Shown here in pieces: positions 24,264-33,692 of a stretch of DNA of 64,000 nt. Location of the stretch: positions 6,386,001 through 6,450,000 of the forward strand of contig NC_013729.1 in the NCBI RefSeq assembly GCF_000024345.1, given 5' to 3'. A model generated the notes under the pieces. The model saw only the letters and a program-made list of their open reading frames with translations, was not told where the DNA came from and searched no databases. Each line of letters starts with the position of its first letter. Position 1 is the stretch's first letter. Source of the stretch: Kribbella flavida DSM 17836 (GTDB lineage Bacteria; Actinomycetota; Actinomycetes; Propionibacteriales; Kribbellaceae). Both the position numbers and the translations under genes were made by a program.

Positions 24264-25538
24264 ATGACCGAAGCCGACAACACCGCGGGCACACCGGCTG
24301 CCGGAGGGGCGGCGGCGCAGGCCCAGCCGGCGGTCGCGCCGTTGCAGCCGCCGACCGCCACCGCGCCGGGTCTGATCCTGACCGCCCCCGCGCCGGCCCC
24401 ACCGGTCGCCGCGACGGCCGCGCCGAGCCTGGCCCCGGCGGTCGACCCGGCGGCGCTGCCCGGCCTGGACGCCAAGGTCGACACCTTTCTCGGCTCGCTG
24501 ATGACCGCGGCGCCGCGCTCCCCCGAGTTCGCCGCGAAGGCCGGTGACGTCCGCAGCATGGGCGACGTCGACATCCGGCACGCCGCCGAGAGCTCGAACC
24601 GGCTGCTGCAGTCGCCGGTCAAGGCGCTGAAGAGCGGTGGCCTGTCCGAGGGCTCGACGGTCGGCAAGACCCTGCTCGACCTTCGCCGCACGGTGGAGGA
24701 CCTCGACCCGAAGGAGGCCACCGGCGCGAAGAAGCTGCTCGGGATGATCCCGTTCGGCGACAAGATCGAGGACTACTTCCGCAAGTACCAGAGCGCGCAG
24801 AGCCACCTCGAAGGCATCCTGCACGCGCTGCGCGACGGCCAGGACGAGCTCGCCAAGGACAACGCCGCGCTGAACCTGGAGAAGCAGCAGCTCTGGGACG
24901 CGATGACCCGGCTGAACCAGTACGTGTACGTCGCCGAGCGGCTGGACGCGCGGCTGTCGGCGAAGATCGCCGAGCTGGAGGCGACCGACCCGGACCGGGC
25001 CAAGGCGCTGCGCGACGACGTGCTGTTCTACGTCCGGCAGAAGCACCAGGACCTGCTCACCCAGCTGGCCGTGTCGATCCAGAACTACCTGGCCATCGAC
25101 ATCGTGATCAAGAACAACATCGAGCTGATCAAGGGCGTCGACCGGGCCTCGACGACCACCGTCTCGGCACTGCGTACGGCGGTGATCGTGGCGCAGGCCC
25201 TGGGCAACCAGAAGCTCGTGCTGGACCAGATCACCGCCTTGAACACGACCACCAGCGGCATGATCGAGCGCACTTCGCAGATGCTGCGGGACAACTCGGT
25301 CGCGATCCAGCAGCAGGCCGCCTCGGCCACGATCGGGCTGCCGCAGCTGCAGGCGGCGTTCGCGAACATCTACGCCACCATGGACGCGATCGACACCTTC
25401 AAGGTGGAGGCGCTGGACAGCATGGCCGCCACCATCGGCACCTTGGAGACCGAGGTGACCAAGTCCCGCAGCTACCTGGAGCGGGTTGCCCAGCAGGACC
25501 AGCGGGTGGTGCAGGGCAGCCTCGACCTCGGCCGCTGA
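24264..25538 (+). CDS. TelA-family (toxic anion resistance) protein
   Basis: 424 residues. An Ala/Pro-rich N-terminus of about 70 residues precedes the mostly alpha-helical TelA domain: LRRTVEDLDP, GMIPFGDKIEDYFRKYQSAQSHLEGIL, LWDAMTRLNQYVYVAERLD, then long helices to the C-terminus. TelA proteins were named for tellurite resistance but are better viewed as envelope-stress or signalling scaffolds, often beside XpaC-like proteins, as here. GGAGGGG six bases before ATG 24264 fixes the start. It opens the ten-gene operon; the next gene is 50 bases away. Confidence 0.88.
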   Translation: MTEADNTAGTPAAGGAAAQAQPAVAPLQPPTATAPGLILTAPAPAPPVAATAAPSLAPAVDPAALPGLDAKVDTFLGSLMTAAPRSPEFAAKAGDVRSMGDVDIRHAAESSNRLLQSPVKALKSGGLSEGSTVGKTLLDLRRTVEDLDPKEATGAKKLLGMIPFGDKIEDYFRKYQSAQSHLEGILHALRDGQDELAKDNAALNLEKQQLWDAMTRLNQYVYVAERLDARLSAKIAELEATDPDRAKALRDDVLFYVRQKHQDLLTQLAVSIQNYLAIDIVIKNNIELIKGVDRASTTTVSALRTAVIVAQALGNQKLVLDQITALNTTTSGMIERTSQMLRDNSVAIQQQAASATIGLPQLQAAFANIYATMDAIDTFKVEALDSMAATIGTLETEVTKSRSYLERVAQQDQRVVQGSLDLGR

Positions 25539-25588
25539 GCCGGAGTACAGGACAGCCGGGAACGCGAGCGGGGGGACGGGACAACTGC

Positions 25589-26188
25589 ATGGCGCTGGGT
25601 GACTTCTTCGCGCGGCTCACGGGCCGCAAGGCGGAGCCCGAGCCTGCGCCGACGCCGCGCGCGCCGACCACCGACGACCTGCTCGCCGCTCTGGTCCGGG
25701 TCGAGCAGCTGGTCGCGGACGGGGCGGTGCCGGCCGTGGTCGCGTCCCGGGTCAACCGGGTGGTGCGGATCGTGCGGGAGACCATCCCGCGGCTCGGCAA
25801 CCTCGGTGGCAGCGCCCAGGCGTACTCCGTGATGGCGACCGCGACCGACTACCTGCCCGAGGCGATCGGCGGCTACCTGCGGCTGCCGCGGCAGTGGGCC
25901 GACAGCCGTCCGGTGGATCGCGGCAAGACGTCGCTGATGATTCTGATCGACCAGCTGGACCTGCTGGGGTCCACGATGGACAAGGTCTTCGACGCGGTGA
26001 ACCGGGCCGACGCGGCCGCCCTGGTCGCGCACGGCAGATTCCTGCAGGAGAAGTTCGGCTCGGGGTCCACCGGCGGTGGTCTCGCTCTGGGACCGACGGC
26101 ATCGACACCGGCGCCGGACCTGCCGCCAGGGGCACCACCGGCAGGACCGGGCCCACTGCAACCACCGCCAGGACGAGGAGGGGCATGA
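25589..26188 (+). CDS. XpaC-like partner of TelA (hypothetical)
   Basis: 199 residues. After a short amphipathic start (MALGDFFARLTGRK) and a Pro-rich linker comes a helical domain of about 110 residues (LAALVRVEQLVADGAV, RVVRIVRETIPRL, ATDYLPEAIGGYLRLPRQWAD, LLGSTMDKVFDAVNRAD) and a Gly/Pro-rich tail. In Bacillus and others TelA/YaaN is paired with XpaC, whose C-terminal part has a comparable helical pattern ending in a DYLP-type motif, so I place it there tentatively. It overlaps the AAA+ gene by four bases. No membrane segment. Confidence 0.7.
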   Translation: MALGDFFARLTGRKAEPEPAPTPRAPTTDDLLAALVRVEQLVADGAVPAVVASRVNRVVRIVRETIPRLGNLGGSAQAYSVMATATDYLPEAIGGYLRLPRQWADSRPVDRGKTSLMILIDQLDLLGSTMDKVFDAVNRADAAALVAHGRFLQEKFGSGSTGGGLALGPTASTPAPDLPPGAPPAGPGPLQPPPGRGGA

Positions 26189-27732
26189 GCAGCGTGGGGG
26201 GTACGTCGCTGCAGGACGCGCTGGCGGCCCTGCAAGCCGTGGCCGTACGTGCTGGAGTCTCCGCGGAGACCGCCCGGTCCGAAGGGCTTTCGCTCGCGGC
26301 AGCACTCGCCGAGTCCGCGCCGGGCGCGCCGGTCGACTGGTCCGCGGCGACGCCAGGTGCGACGACGCAGGACTTCTTCGACGCCGCTGTGCGCGGCCGC
26401 AGATGGCGCGGCGCACCGACCGCCGTACTGAACGAGCTGGTCGCGCAGGCCTCGCCCGAGAAGATCCCGTACGCCGAGGCGCTGGCTGAGGTCGCGTCGG
26501 CCGCCTGCGCGTTGGGTGAGCCCACCATGCGGGTCATCGGCAACGCCTCGGTCGCGGCCGCCGCTCAGCTGCAAGCCGCCGGAGCCCGCTCGCTCACCGT
26601 AGGAGCAGTCTCCCCGCAGAGCTCGATCCACGCGCCGGGCGCAAGCAGAACCGGCGGCGCGAACGCTTCGGCAGGCGGTGTTGCGTCAGACCAGGCCGCC
26701 GGAGCCGCCCAGGCCGTCGCGCAGACCGTCGCGCAGCCAGCTGCTGCGGAGGCTGTGCCCGAGCGCACTGTCGAGGAGTTGCTGGCCGAGCTTGACGAGC
26801 TGACCGGGCTGGAGAAGGTCAAGCGGGAGGTGCACCGGCAGGTCGCGGTCCTGCGGGTGGAGAAGCTGCGGAGCGAAGCTGGGCTGAAGAGTCCGACCAT
26901 CACCCGGCACCTGGTGTTCGTGGGCAATCCCGGCACCGGTAAGACCACCGTCGCCCGGCTGGTCAGCGGCATCTACAAGGCGCTCGGCCTACTTTCCAAG
27001 GGCCAGCTGGTCGAGGTGGACCGCTCCGAACTGGTCGCCGGTTACCTCGGCCAGACCGCGACGAAGACGGCCGAGGTGGTCGCGTCAGCGGCCGGCGGGG
27101 TGCTGTTCATCGACGAGGCGTACAGCCTGACCTCCGGTGACCAGGGGGCCGACCAGTACGGCCGGGAGGCGGTCGACACGCTGGTCAAGGAGATGGAGGA
27201 CCGGCGGGACGACCTGGTCGTCATCGTGGCCGGCTACCCGGAGCCGATGGAGAAGTTCATCGCCGCGAACCCGGGGCTGGCCAGCCGGTTCCGGACCACC
27301 ATCGGCTTCGACGACTACACCGATGAGGAGCTCACCGAGATCCTCACCGGACTGGCCGAGGCCGCGGACTACGAGCTGACGCCGGAGGCGCTGGAGCACT
27401 TCCGGGTGATCCTGTCGTCGACGCCGCGGGACCGCTCGTTCGGCAACGGCCGGTTCGCCCGGAACGTGCTGGAAGCCGCGATCGGCCGGCACGCCTGGCG
27501 GCTGCGCGACGTCACGGCACCCAGCACCGACCAGCTGCGTCGGATCCTGGCCGAGGACCTGACCGACGAGGAGCTGCACCCACCCGGCACCACCGACCGT
27601 CCCGAGGTCGCAGCAGAGCTCGGCGCCGCCGACGCCCCTGCGGCACCAGCAGACGGTCCAGCAGACGTCACGGACGACGGCGCTGTGCCGCCCGAGCAAA
27701 GTGTGCCGCCCGAGCAAGGAGAACAGGCGTGA
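26185..27732 (+). CDS. CbbX/SpoVK-like AAA+ ATPase
   Basis: 515 residues. A helical N-terminal region (about 1-190, Ala/Gln-rich at its end) leads to one AAA+ module: DELTGLEKVKREV, Walker A GNPGTGKTTVARL, pore region GYLGQTATKT, Walker B GVLFIDEAYSL, sensor 1 IVAGY, Arg finger ANPGLASRFRT and sensor 2 GNGRFARNVLE. This is the clade of CbbX, SpoVK and the N-terminal part of EccA, which remodel protein complexes. The 60-residue tail is acidic. It overlaps both neighbours (ATGA, GTGA). Likely substrate: a component encoded in the same operon; this is inferred. Confidence 0.9.
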   Translation: MSSVGGTSLQDALAALQAVAVRAGVSAETARSEGLSLAAALAESAPGAPVDWSAATPGATTQDFFDAAVRGRRWRGAPTAVLNELVAQASPEKIPYAEALAEVASAACALGEPTMRVIGNASVAAAAQLQAAGARSLTVGAVSPQSSIHAPGASRTGGANASAGGVASDQAAGAAQAVAQTVAQPAAAEAVPERTVEELLAELDELTGLEKVKREVHRQVAVLRVEKLRSEAGLKSPTITRHLVFVGNPGTGKTTVARLVSGIYKALGLLSKGQLVEVDRSELVAGYLGQTATKTAEVVASAAGGVLFIDEAYSLTSGDQGADQYGREAVDTLVKEMEDRRDDLVVIVAGYPEPMEKFIAANPGLASRFRTTIGFDDYTDEELTEILTGLAEAADYELTPEALEHFRVILSSTPRDRSFGNGRFARNVLEAAIGRHAWRLRDVTAPSTDQLRRILAEDLTDEELHPPGTTDRPEVAAELGAADAPAAPADGPADVTDDGAVPPEQSVPPEQGEQA

Positions 27733-29054
27733 CCCAGACAATCAGTGCGCCCCCGGCGACGTGGTCGCCGCCGGCCGCGCCGGTCACCCAGCAGCCGTCC
27801 CCGAACCAGGCGCCGCGGTCCGCGCCGAAGGGCGCCATCGCGAACTGGTTCTACGGCACACCGGGCCGGATGCGCGCCCTGCTCATCCTGACCGCGACGC
27901 TGTCCGTGCTGTTCGGTCTCGCGGCCGCGCAGGGCTTTCGCCAGTCCGACGGCGCCCTGCAGCGCGCCGAGGCGAACACGGCCCAGCTGGTCCGGGTGCA
28001 GGCGATCCACACCAGTCTGGTGGCCGCCAACGCCGACGCGACCAACGCCTTCCTGGTCGGCGGCCTCGAACCGCCTGCCCAGCGGCAGCACTTCGTCGAC
28101 TCGCTGGCGACCGCCTCCCGGCTGATCGCCGAAGCCGCCACCGCGCAGCCCGCCGACCAGACCGTGCTCGGCCGGCTGAACACCACTCTGCTCACCTACA
28201 GCGGGCAGATCGAGCAGGCCCGCGCCAACAACCGCCAGGGCCTGCCGATCGGCTCGCAGTACCTGAAGGACGCCAACGCGACCCTGCAGAACGAGTCGCT
28301 CCCGCTGCTCGACGCACTGGTCTCGGCCAACGAGGACCGCGTCAGCACCGAGTTCAACGGCGTGGGCCGGGGCTCGGCGTGGCTGACCGTCGGCGGACTC
28401 CTCTGCCTCGCTGCCCTGGTGGTGACCATGATCTGGCTGGCCAGGCGAACCCATCGCTACCTGAACGTCCCGCTCGCGGCCGGCGCCGCCCTGGTGCTGC
28501 TGACGATGGTGGTCGGCGGCGCCGCCCTGGCCAGCGCGAGCAGCGCCGCCAAGGACACCCGCAGTGACGCGTACGCCGACGCGCTCGCGCTGGCCCGGGC
28601 CCGGATCGCGGCGTACGACGCGAAGTCGAACGAGAGCCTGACCCTGATCGCCCGCGGTTCCGGTGCGGAGTTCGAGCAGGCCTGGAAGGACTCGGCCGCG
28701 CGGGTGGACGAGCAGCTCGCCGCCGTCGGGCGGAGGGCCGGTGCCGCGACCACCCAGTGGCGGCAGTACCAGCGCGCCCACACCGCGATCCGTCAGGCCG
28801 ACGACGCCGGCAACTGGGACGCCGCCGTGCAGCAGGCGATCGGCTCCGGCCAGACCTCGGCGAACAGCTCGTTCGCCGCGTTCGACCGGACGTCGACCAC
28901 GCTGCTCGCGCAGACCAGTGACAGTACGCAGGCACGGCTCGCCGATGCGCGGGGGTCGCTGCCGCCGATCGGCTGGCTCGGACTGCCGATCGGGATCGCG
29001 GCCGCACTGCTCGCGGCCTGGGGCCTGTCGCAGCGACTGGGGGAATACCGATGA
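27729..29054 (+). CDS. GlnX-like four-helix membrane sensor protein
   Basis: 441 residues from GTG 27729. A Pro-rich cytoplasmic start is followed by helix 1 (about 48-70), a helical extracytoplasmic domain of about 145 residues, two closely spaced helices (about 215-270), a second helical extracytoplasmic domain and a last helix before a short tail. Size, topology and position before a glutamine-binding lipoprotein and a PknG-like kinase match mycobacterial GlnX (Rv0412c type). GlnX is thought to receive the loaded GlnH and signal inward to PknG. Four-base overlaps on both sides. Confidence 0.78.
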   Translation: MTQTISAPPATWSPPAAPVTQQPSPNQAPRSAPKGAIANWFYGTPGRMRALLILTATLSVLFGLAAAQGFRQSDGALQRAEANTAQLVRVQAIHTSLVAANADATNAFLVGGLEPPAQRQHFVDSLATASRLIAEAATAQPADQTVLGRLNTTLLTYSGQIEQARANNRQGLPIGSQYLKDANATLQNESLPLLDALVSANEDRVSTEFNGVGRGSAWLTVGGLLCLAALVVTMIWLARRTHRYLNVPLAAGAALVLLTMVVGGAALASASSAAKDTRSDAYADALALARARIAAYDAKSNESLTLIARGSGAEFEQAWKDSAARVDEQLAAVGRRAGAATTQWRQYQRAHTAIRQADDAGNWDAAVQQAIGSGQTSANSSFAAFDRTSTTLLAQTSDSTQARLADARGSLPPIGWLGLPIGIAAALLAAWGLSQRLGEYR

Positions 29055-30031
29055 GGAAGCACCTGATCGCCGCCGGCAGCGCGCTGACGCTGCTCGCGCT
29101 GACCGCTTGCGGCTCCGGCGACTACTCGGCCACCGAGCTGCCGCCGAAGCCCGCCGCACCGACCAGTACGGCGCCGCCGCCGGCCGGGCCGACCTGCACC
29201 AACAACGGCACCGCCGAGCTGCGCTCCTACGCGCCCAAGGGCCCGGTGCCGCCAACCGGCGGCGTGCTGGAGCCCGGATCGACCATGGCGAAGATCAAGC
29301 AGCAGGGCCGGTTGCGCGCCGGGATCTCCGCCGACAGCCTGAACCTCGGCTCGCGCAATCCGATCACCGGCGCGATCGAGGGCTTCGACATCGACATGGT
29401 CCGCGAGGTCGCCCGGGCGATCTTCGGCGACCCGAACAAGGTCGAGCTGGTGGTGATCTCCAGCCCGCAGCGGATCCCGGTGCTGCAGCAGAACACGGTC
29501 GACATCGTCGCCCGGAACATGACCATCAACTGTGCCCGCTGGCAGCAGATCGCGTTCTCGGCCGAGTACTACCGGTCCGGCCAGAAGGTGCTGGTGCAGC
29601 GCGACTCCACCGCGCGCACGCTGGCCGACCTGCCCGGCCGGACGATCTGCGCGCCGGCCGGGTCGACCAGCCTGGACAACCTGAAGAAGTTCTACCCCGA
29701 GGTCAAGCCGATCACCGCGGACACCGACACCGGCTGCCTGGTGCTCTTCCAGCAGGGCAAGGCGTACGGCATCACCGGTGACGACACCGTGCTCGCCGGT
29801 GAGGCCGCGCAGGACCCGTACGCGAAGATCCTGCCGGAGCCGCCGTTCAGCCAGGAGCCGTACGGGCTGGGCATGAACAAGGACGAGGTCGACTTCGTCC
29901 AGTTCGTCAACGGTGTGCTGGAGCAGATGAAGGCCGACGGGCGCTGGAAGGCGTCCTACGACAAGTGGCTCGCGCCCACCCTCGGGCCGGCCCCGGCGCC
30001 GCCGAAAGCGCTCTACGGCAGGGCCACGTGA
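29051..30031 (+). CDS. glnH: GlnH-like amino-acid-binding lipoprotein
   Basis: 326 residues. The lipoprotein signal is MRKHLIAAGSALTLLALTACG with lipobox LTAC. A Thr/Pro-rich linker precedes a type II solute-binding domain (RLRAGISADSLNLGSRNP, GFDIDMVREVARAIFG, DIVARNMTINCARW, GRTICAPAGSTSLDN, FSQEPYGLGMNK). There is no ABC permease in the operon, so it does not feed a transporter. As in mycobacteria it probably binds Asp, Glu or Gln outside and reports via GlnX to the PknG-like kinase. Two Cys in the domain (NCARW and TICAP) may pair. Four-base overlaps on both sides. Confidence 0.88.
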   Translation: MRKHLIAAGSALTLLALTACGSGDYSATELPPKPAAPTSTAPPPAGPTCTNNGTAELRSYAPKGPVPPTGGVLEPGSTMAKIKQQGRLRAGISADSLNLGSRNPITGAIEGFDIDMVREVARAIFGDPNKVELVVISSPQRIPVLQQNTVDIVARNMTINCARWQQIAFSAEYYRSGQKVLVQRDSTARTLADLPGRTICAPAGSTSLDNLKKFYPEVKPITADTDTGCLVLFQQGKAYGITGDDTVLAGEAAQDPYAKILPEPPFSQEPYGLGMNKDEVDFVQFVNGVLEQMKADGRWKASYDKWLAPTLGPAPAPPKALYGRAT

Positions 30032-31254
30032 CGCTTAGGACCCCGACCGCCGTCGCGCCGGCGCCTCCCGGACGGATCGGCAGCAGCATTCCCGCCGCGG
30101 AACTGCTGGCGTTCCTCGACGCGCTGGGGACCTGGCGCGACCGGCGGCGCGCGGAGCTGGACGAGCTCGACCACGCTGCCCTGCACGCGCCCGACGCGGA
30201 TGCGCTGAGCGCCGACGTCGTGCTCAGCATGGCCGTCTGGAAGGCGGTCTCGGACCGGTACGAACTGATCCTGCTCACCTGGGACAGCGGCCGGGTCGGA
30301 CCGACGGAGACCGAGCGGATCTCGACGCTGATCTGGGGCGGTCTGGACACCGGCGTCGGTGCCCGGTCGGGTGCGAGCGGTGCGGACGCCGGCAGCGGGC
30401 TCGGGCACGGCCTGGGCGCGGGCACCGGGTCACTGGCGGTTTCGTTGCCTGAGGCATGTACCTTGTCGGACGCGCTGGCGGCGACGTTGCGGGCCAAGCT
30501 GGCGCTGGATCCCGGCGACGCCGACCTGGCCGCCCGGTTGCGACAGCTCCGGGCGCAGGTGGAGCGCATCAACGACCTGGTGGCGCGCGAGCCCGCGATC
30601 AGCCGCAACGAGGCGATCGCGAGGCACCACGACCTGGACCGCCGGGTCACCGACCTGGCCGAGCGATCCAAGCGTGGGGCCGATGTCGGTGGGCTGATCG
30701 GGCCGCTGGAGATCGACGCCGCTCGGGTCGAGCGGGACCTGATCGTCGGCTCTGCGACCCGGCGCGAGCGTGCCGCCGACGTGGCGCGGGCCCGGACGCT
30801 GCGGACCGAACTGGAGGCCGAGGGGGCCGCGGTACGGGCGCTGGCGGATCGGTGCGTTGCCCAGGTGCAGCAGGCGCCGCGACTCGGCGTACCGGATGTG
30901 ACCGCGCTCGGGCCGGTGCCGAACACGCCGGCCGAGCTGGAGAAGTACCTGACCCGGCTGGACGCCGTACGGCGTGCGCTGGGGCAGGCGCAGTCGGCGT
31001 ACGGGGCGGCGTTGGAGCGGCGGGACGAGCTGGCCGCCCGGCTGGACGCGTACCGGGTGAAGGCCGGCAGCGTCGCGCGGACGAGTGGGACCACCGAAGA
31101 CCTGGCCGAGCTGTACCGGCGTGGCCGTGAGGTGCTGAAGGCCGAGCCGGTTGACCTGGTTCGGCTGCAGGCGCTCGTAGCGGCGTACCAGACCTATCTG
31201 GACACCAGTGGCACGGTCGGCCCGGCCGGGCGCGCCACAGGAGGGACGACATGA
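30028..31254 (+). CDS. coiled-coil protein of the PknG operon
   Basis: 408 residues from GTG 30028. Nearly all helical, with a Gly/Ala/Ser-rich break at about 112-130. The second half is rich in charged heptads (RQLRAQVERINDLVAREPA, DVARARTLRTELEAEGAAV, LERRDELAARLDAYRVKA). No catalytic motif, signal peptide or membrane segment is visible. Set between the sensor lipoprotein and the kinase with GTGA/ATGA overlaps, it probably bridges GlnX and the kinase or is a phosphorylation target. Mycobacterial pknG operons, as far as I recall, have no such gene. Confidence 0.75.
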   Translation: MTLRTPTAVAPAPPGRIGSSIPAAELLAFLDALGTWRDRRRAELDELDHAALHAPDADALSADVVLSMAVWKAVSDRYELILLTWDSGRVGPTETERISTLIWGGLDTGVGARSGASGADAGSGLGHGLGAGTGSLAVSLPEACTLSDALAATLRAKLALDPGDADLAARLRQLRAQVERINDLVAREPAISRNEAIARHHDLDRRVTDLAERSKRGADVGGLIGPLEIDAARVERDLIVGSATRRERAADVARARTLRTELEAEGAAVRALADRCVAQVQQAPRLGVPDVTALGPVPNTPAELEKYLTRLDAVRRALGQAQSAYGAALERRDELAARLDAYRVKAGSVARTSGTTEDLAELYRRGREVLKAEPVDLVRLQALVAAYQTYLDTSGTVGPAGRATGGTT

Positions 31255-33692
31255 CCACCATCGCCTGCACCCAGCCCGGCTGCTCCGGCACCATCATGGA
31301 CGGCTACTGCGACATCTGCGGCTCCCCCGCCTCCACTGGCGCCGGCACCAGCGCAGCACCTGGAGGCGACGCAGGCCTGGCCGGCGACGGAGCTCCAGGG
31401 ATCGGGGCGCCGACCGTGAACGGGGTGTGCGCGCAGCCCGGGTGCGGCGGCGCCGTGGTCGACGGGTACTGCGACGTCTGCGGCACACCTGGCGGTACCG
31501 CCGCCAGCAGCGCGGGCGGTTGGGGCGGCAGCACGGTTGGCAGCGGCACGGCCGGCGGCGGTGGTGGCGGGGAGGCGATCAGCTCACCTTCTACCGTGTC
31601 TCGGGCGTCGAACCGGCTGGCGTCCACGCCGCTGGGGTCGGCCCGGGCGCAGGCGGCCGGGTCGAAGTTGACTCGGCGGCTGGGCACCTCGTCGACCAGA
31701 TTGCGCGGTGCCAGGCTCGGCGCCGGGTTGACCAGCGTGCCGCCGATTCCCCCGATCGACGCCAGTCGGGCGATCCTGACCAACCCGATGGTGCCGGAGG
31801 ACCGCCGCAACTGCCCGAACTGCGGCAACCCGGTCGGCCGGTCGCGGGGCGACCAGCCGGGCCGGACCGAGGGCTTCTGCCCGAAGTGCCGCAGCCCGTT
31901 CTCGTTCTCGCCGAAGCTGCACCAGGGCGACCTGGTCGGCGGCCAGTACCAGGTGGCCGGCTGCCTGGCGCACGGTGGCTTCGGCTGGATCTACCTGGCC
32001 CAGGACAAGAACGTGTCCGACCGCTGGGTGGTGCTCAAGGGCCTGCTGAACTCCGAGGACCCCGACGCGGTCGCGGCGGCGATCGCCGAGCAGCAGTTCC
32101 TGGCCCAGGTCGAGCACCCGCTGATCGTGGAGATCTACAACTTCGTCACCCACGAAGGCGCCGGCTACATCGTGATGGAGTACGTCGGCGGCACCTCGCT
32201 GAAGACGTTGCTCAAGCAGCGCATGCAGGCCAACGGCGGCCGGTACGACCCGCTGCCGGTGGACCAGGCGATCGCCTACCTGCTGGAGATCATGCCGGCG
32301 TTCTCTTACCTGCACGACCTCGGCCTGGTCTACTGCGACTTCAAGCCGGACAACATCATCCAGGTCGGCGACGCGGTGAAGCTGATCGACCTCGGAGGTG
32401 TCCGCCGGATCGACGACATGGACTCCGCCATCTACGGCACGGTCGGCTACCAGGCCCCCGAGGTACCGGAGGTCGGTACGTCGGTCGCCTCCGACATCTA
32501 CACCCTCGGCCGGACGCTGGCCGTGCTGGCGATGGAGTTCCGCGGCTACCAGTCGAAGTACCTGGCGTCGCTGCCGCCGGTCGCGGAGGTACCGCTGTTC
32601 CAGGAGTACGACTCGTTCTACCGGCTGCTGCTCAAGGCCTGCGCGAAGGACCCGGCCGACCGGTTCGTGTCCGCCGACGAGCTGCGCGTGCAGCTGCTCG
32701 GCGTACTGCGTGAGGTGGTGGCGGCCAAGCAGGGTCAGGGCGCGGCCCAGCACTCCACCTCGTCGCTGCTGTTCGGCAGCCCGGGCGACCGTGCGGCCGG
32801 GCTGGGCGAGGCGGCGCTGCCGTGGCAACGGTTGCCTTCGATGCTGCCCGACGACACCGACAAGATGGCGGGCTGGCTGAAGACCGTCAGCGTGCCGGAT
32901 CCGGGCGTGCGGCTCGAGCTGCTCGTCGGTGCGCCGGAATCGTCCGCGCAGGTCCTGCTGGAGATCGCCCAGTCCGCGCTGGAGGCGGGGCAGTACGACG
33001 TGGTCGACACAGCGGTGGCGGACCTACTGGCTGCGGACCCGTGGGAGTGGCGGGCGGTCTGGATATCCGGGCTCGTCGCACTCGCGCGGAACGACTCCCG
33101 CACCGCGCAGTCCGCGTTCAACGCCGTCTACGGCCAGGTGCCGGGCGAGCTCGCGCCGAAGCTCGCCCTCGCGGTGTCTTGCGAGCTCAGCGGTGAGTAC
33201 GACGTCGCGGAAGGGCTCTACCTGACCTGTGCGCGCACCGACGCGAACTACATCGCGCCGTCGGCCTTCGGGCTGGCCGCCATCCGCGCGCAGCGCGGTG
33301 ACCTCGACGGCGCGGTGGCCGCGCTGGACCTGGTGCCGCAGACCAGCGGCGCGTACATCCGGTCCCGCCGGCTGCGAGCCGGTCTGCTGGCAGGATCAGG
33401 CCGTGGCCTGGCCGCGCTGGCCGAAGCCATGAACAGTATCGAAGCCCTGACGATCGACCCGGTGGACCGGGCGAACCTGTCGGCGAACGTGTTCCTGAGC
33501 GCGCTGGAGGTGGTCCGGAGAGCGGGATCGGACCCGCAACTGCGCATCTCGGGACGCGCCGCGACGGAGCCGGAGCTGCGGGACGGCCTGGAGGCCGCCT
33601 ACCGTGAGCTCGCCGGCCACGCCCGCAGCCGGGAGGAACGGATCGCCCTGGTCGACCTGGCCAACGAGGTTCGAGGATGGACGTTGCGATGA
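31251..33692 (+). CDS. pknG: PknG-like serine/threonine protein kinase with zinc ribbons and TPR
   Basis: 813 residues. Two zinc-ribbon repeats open the protein (GYCDICGSP and GYCDVCGTP, each after a CxxPGC), then a linker, then a rubredoxin-like CPNC/CPKC site, the kinase domain and C-terminal TPR helices, the PknG order. Kinase motifs: glycine loop AHGGFGWIYLA, Lys in VVLKG, catalytic loop YCDFKPDNII (the HRD is YCD, as PknG also departs), DLG in LIDLGG and APE as QAPEV. It should phosphorylate FHA-type partners in response to amino acids sensed by GlnH/GlnX; in mycobacteria the target GarA controls glutamate metabolism. The extra N-terminal ribbons are not in mycobacterial PknG. Confidence 0.92.
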   Translation: MTTIACTQPGCSGTIMDGYCDICGSPASTGAGTSAAPGGDAGLAGDGAPGIGAPTVNGVCAQPGCGGAVVDGYCDVCGTPGGTAASSAGGWGGSTVGSGTAGGGGGGEAISSPSTVSRASNRLASTPLGSARAQAAGSKLTRRLGTSSTRLRGARLGAGLTSVPPIPPIDASRAILTNPMVPEDRRNCPNCGNPVGRSRGDQPGRTEGFCPKCRSPFSFSPKLHQGDLVGGQYQVAGCLAHGGFGWIYLAQDKNVSDRWVVLKGLLNSEDPDAVAAAIAEQQFLAQVEHPLIVEIYNFVTHEGAGYIVMEYVGGTSLKTLLKQRMQANGGRYDPLPVDQAIAYLLEIMPAFSYLHDLGLVYCDFKPDNIIQVGDAVKLIDLGGVRRIDDMDSAIYGTVGYQAPEVPEVGTSVASDIYTLGRTLAVLAMEFRGYQSKYLASLPPVAEVPLFQEYDSFYRLLLKACAKDPADRFVSADELRVQLLGVLREVVAAKQGQGAAQHSTSSLLFGSPGDRAAGLGEAALPWQRLPSMLPDDTDKMAGWLKTVSVPDPGVRLELLVGAPESSAQVLLEIAQSALEAGQYDVVDTAVADLLAADPWEWRAVWISGLVALARNDSRTAQSAFNAVYGQVPGELAPKLALAVSCELSGEYDVAEGLYLTCARTDANYIAPSAFGLAAIRAQRGDLDGAVAALDLVPQTSGAYIRSRRLRAGLLAGSGRGLAALAEAMNSIEALTIDPVDRANLSANVFLSALEVVRRAGSDPQLRISGRAATEPELRDGLEAAYRELAGHARSREERIALVDLANEVRGWTLR

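Noticed and set aside
24264..25538. A tellurite-resistance operon on the basis of TelA
   Set aside because: No TerB, TerC, TerD or TerZ gene is present; the neighbours are signalling proteins, so the name TelA is only a family label here.
29051..30031. Glutamine ABC importer
   Set aside because: The binding lipoprotein has no permease or ATPase partner in the operon; it sits with a GlnX-like sensor and kinase instead.
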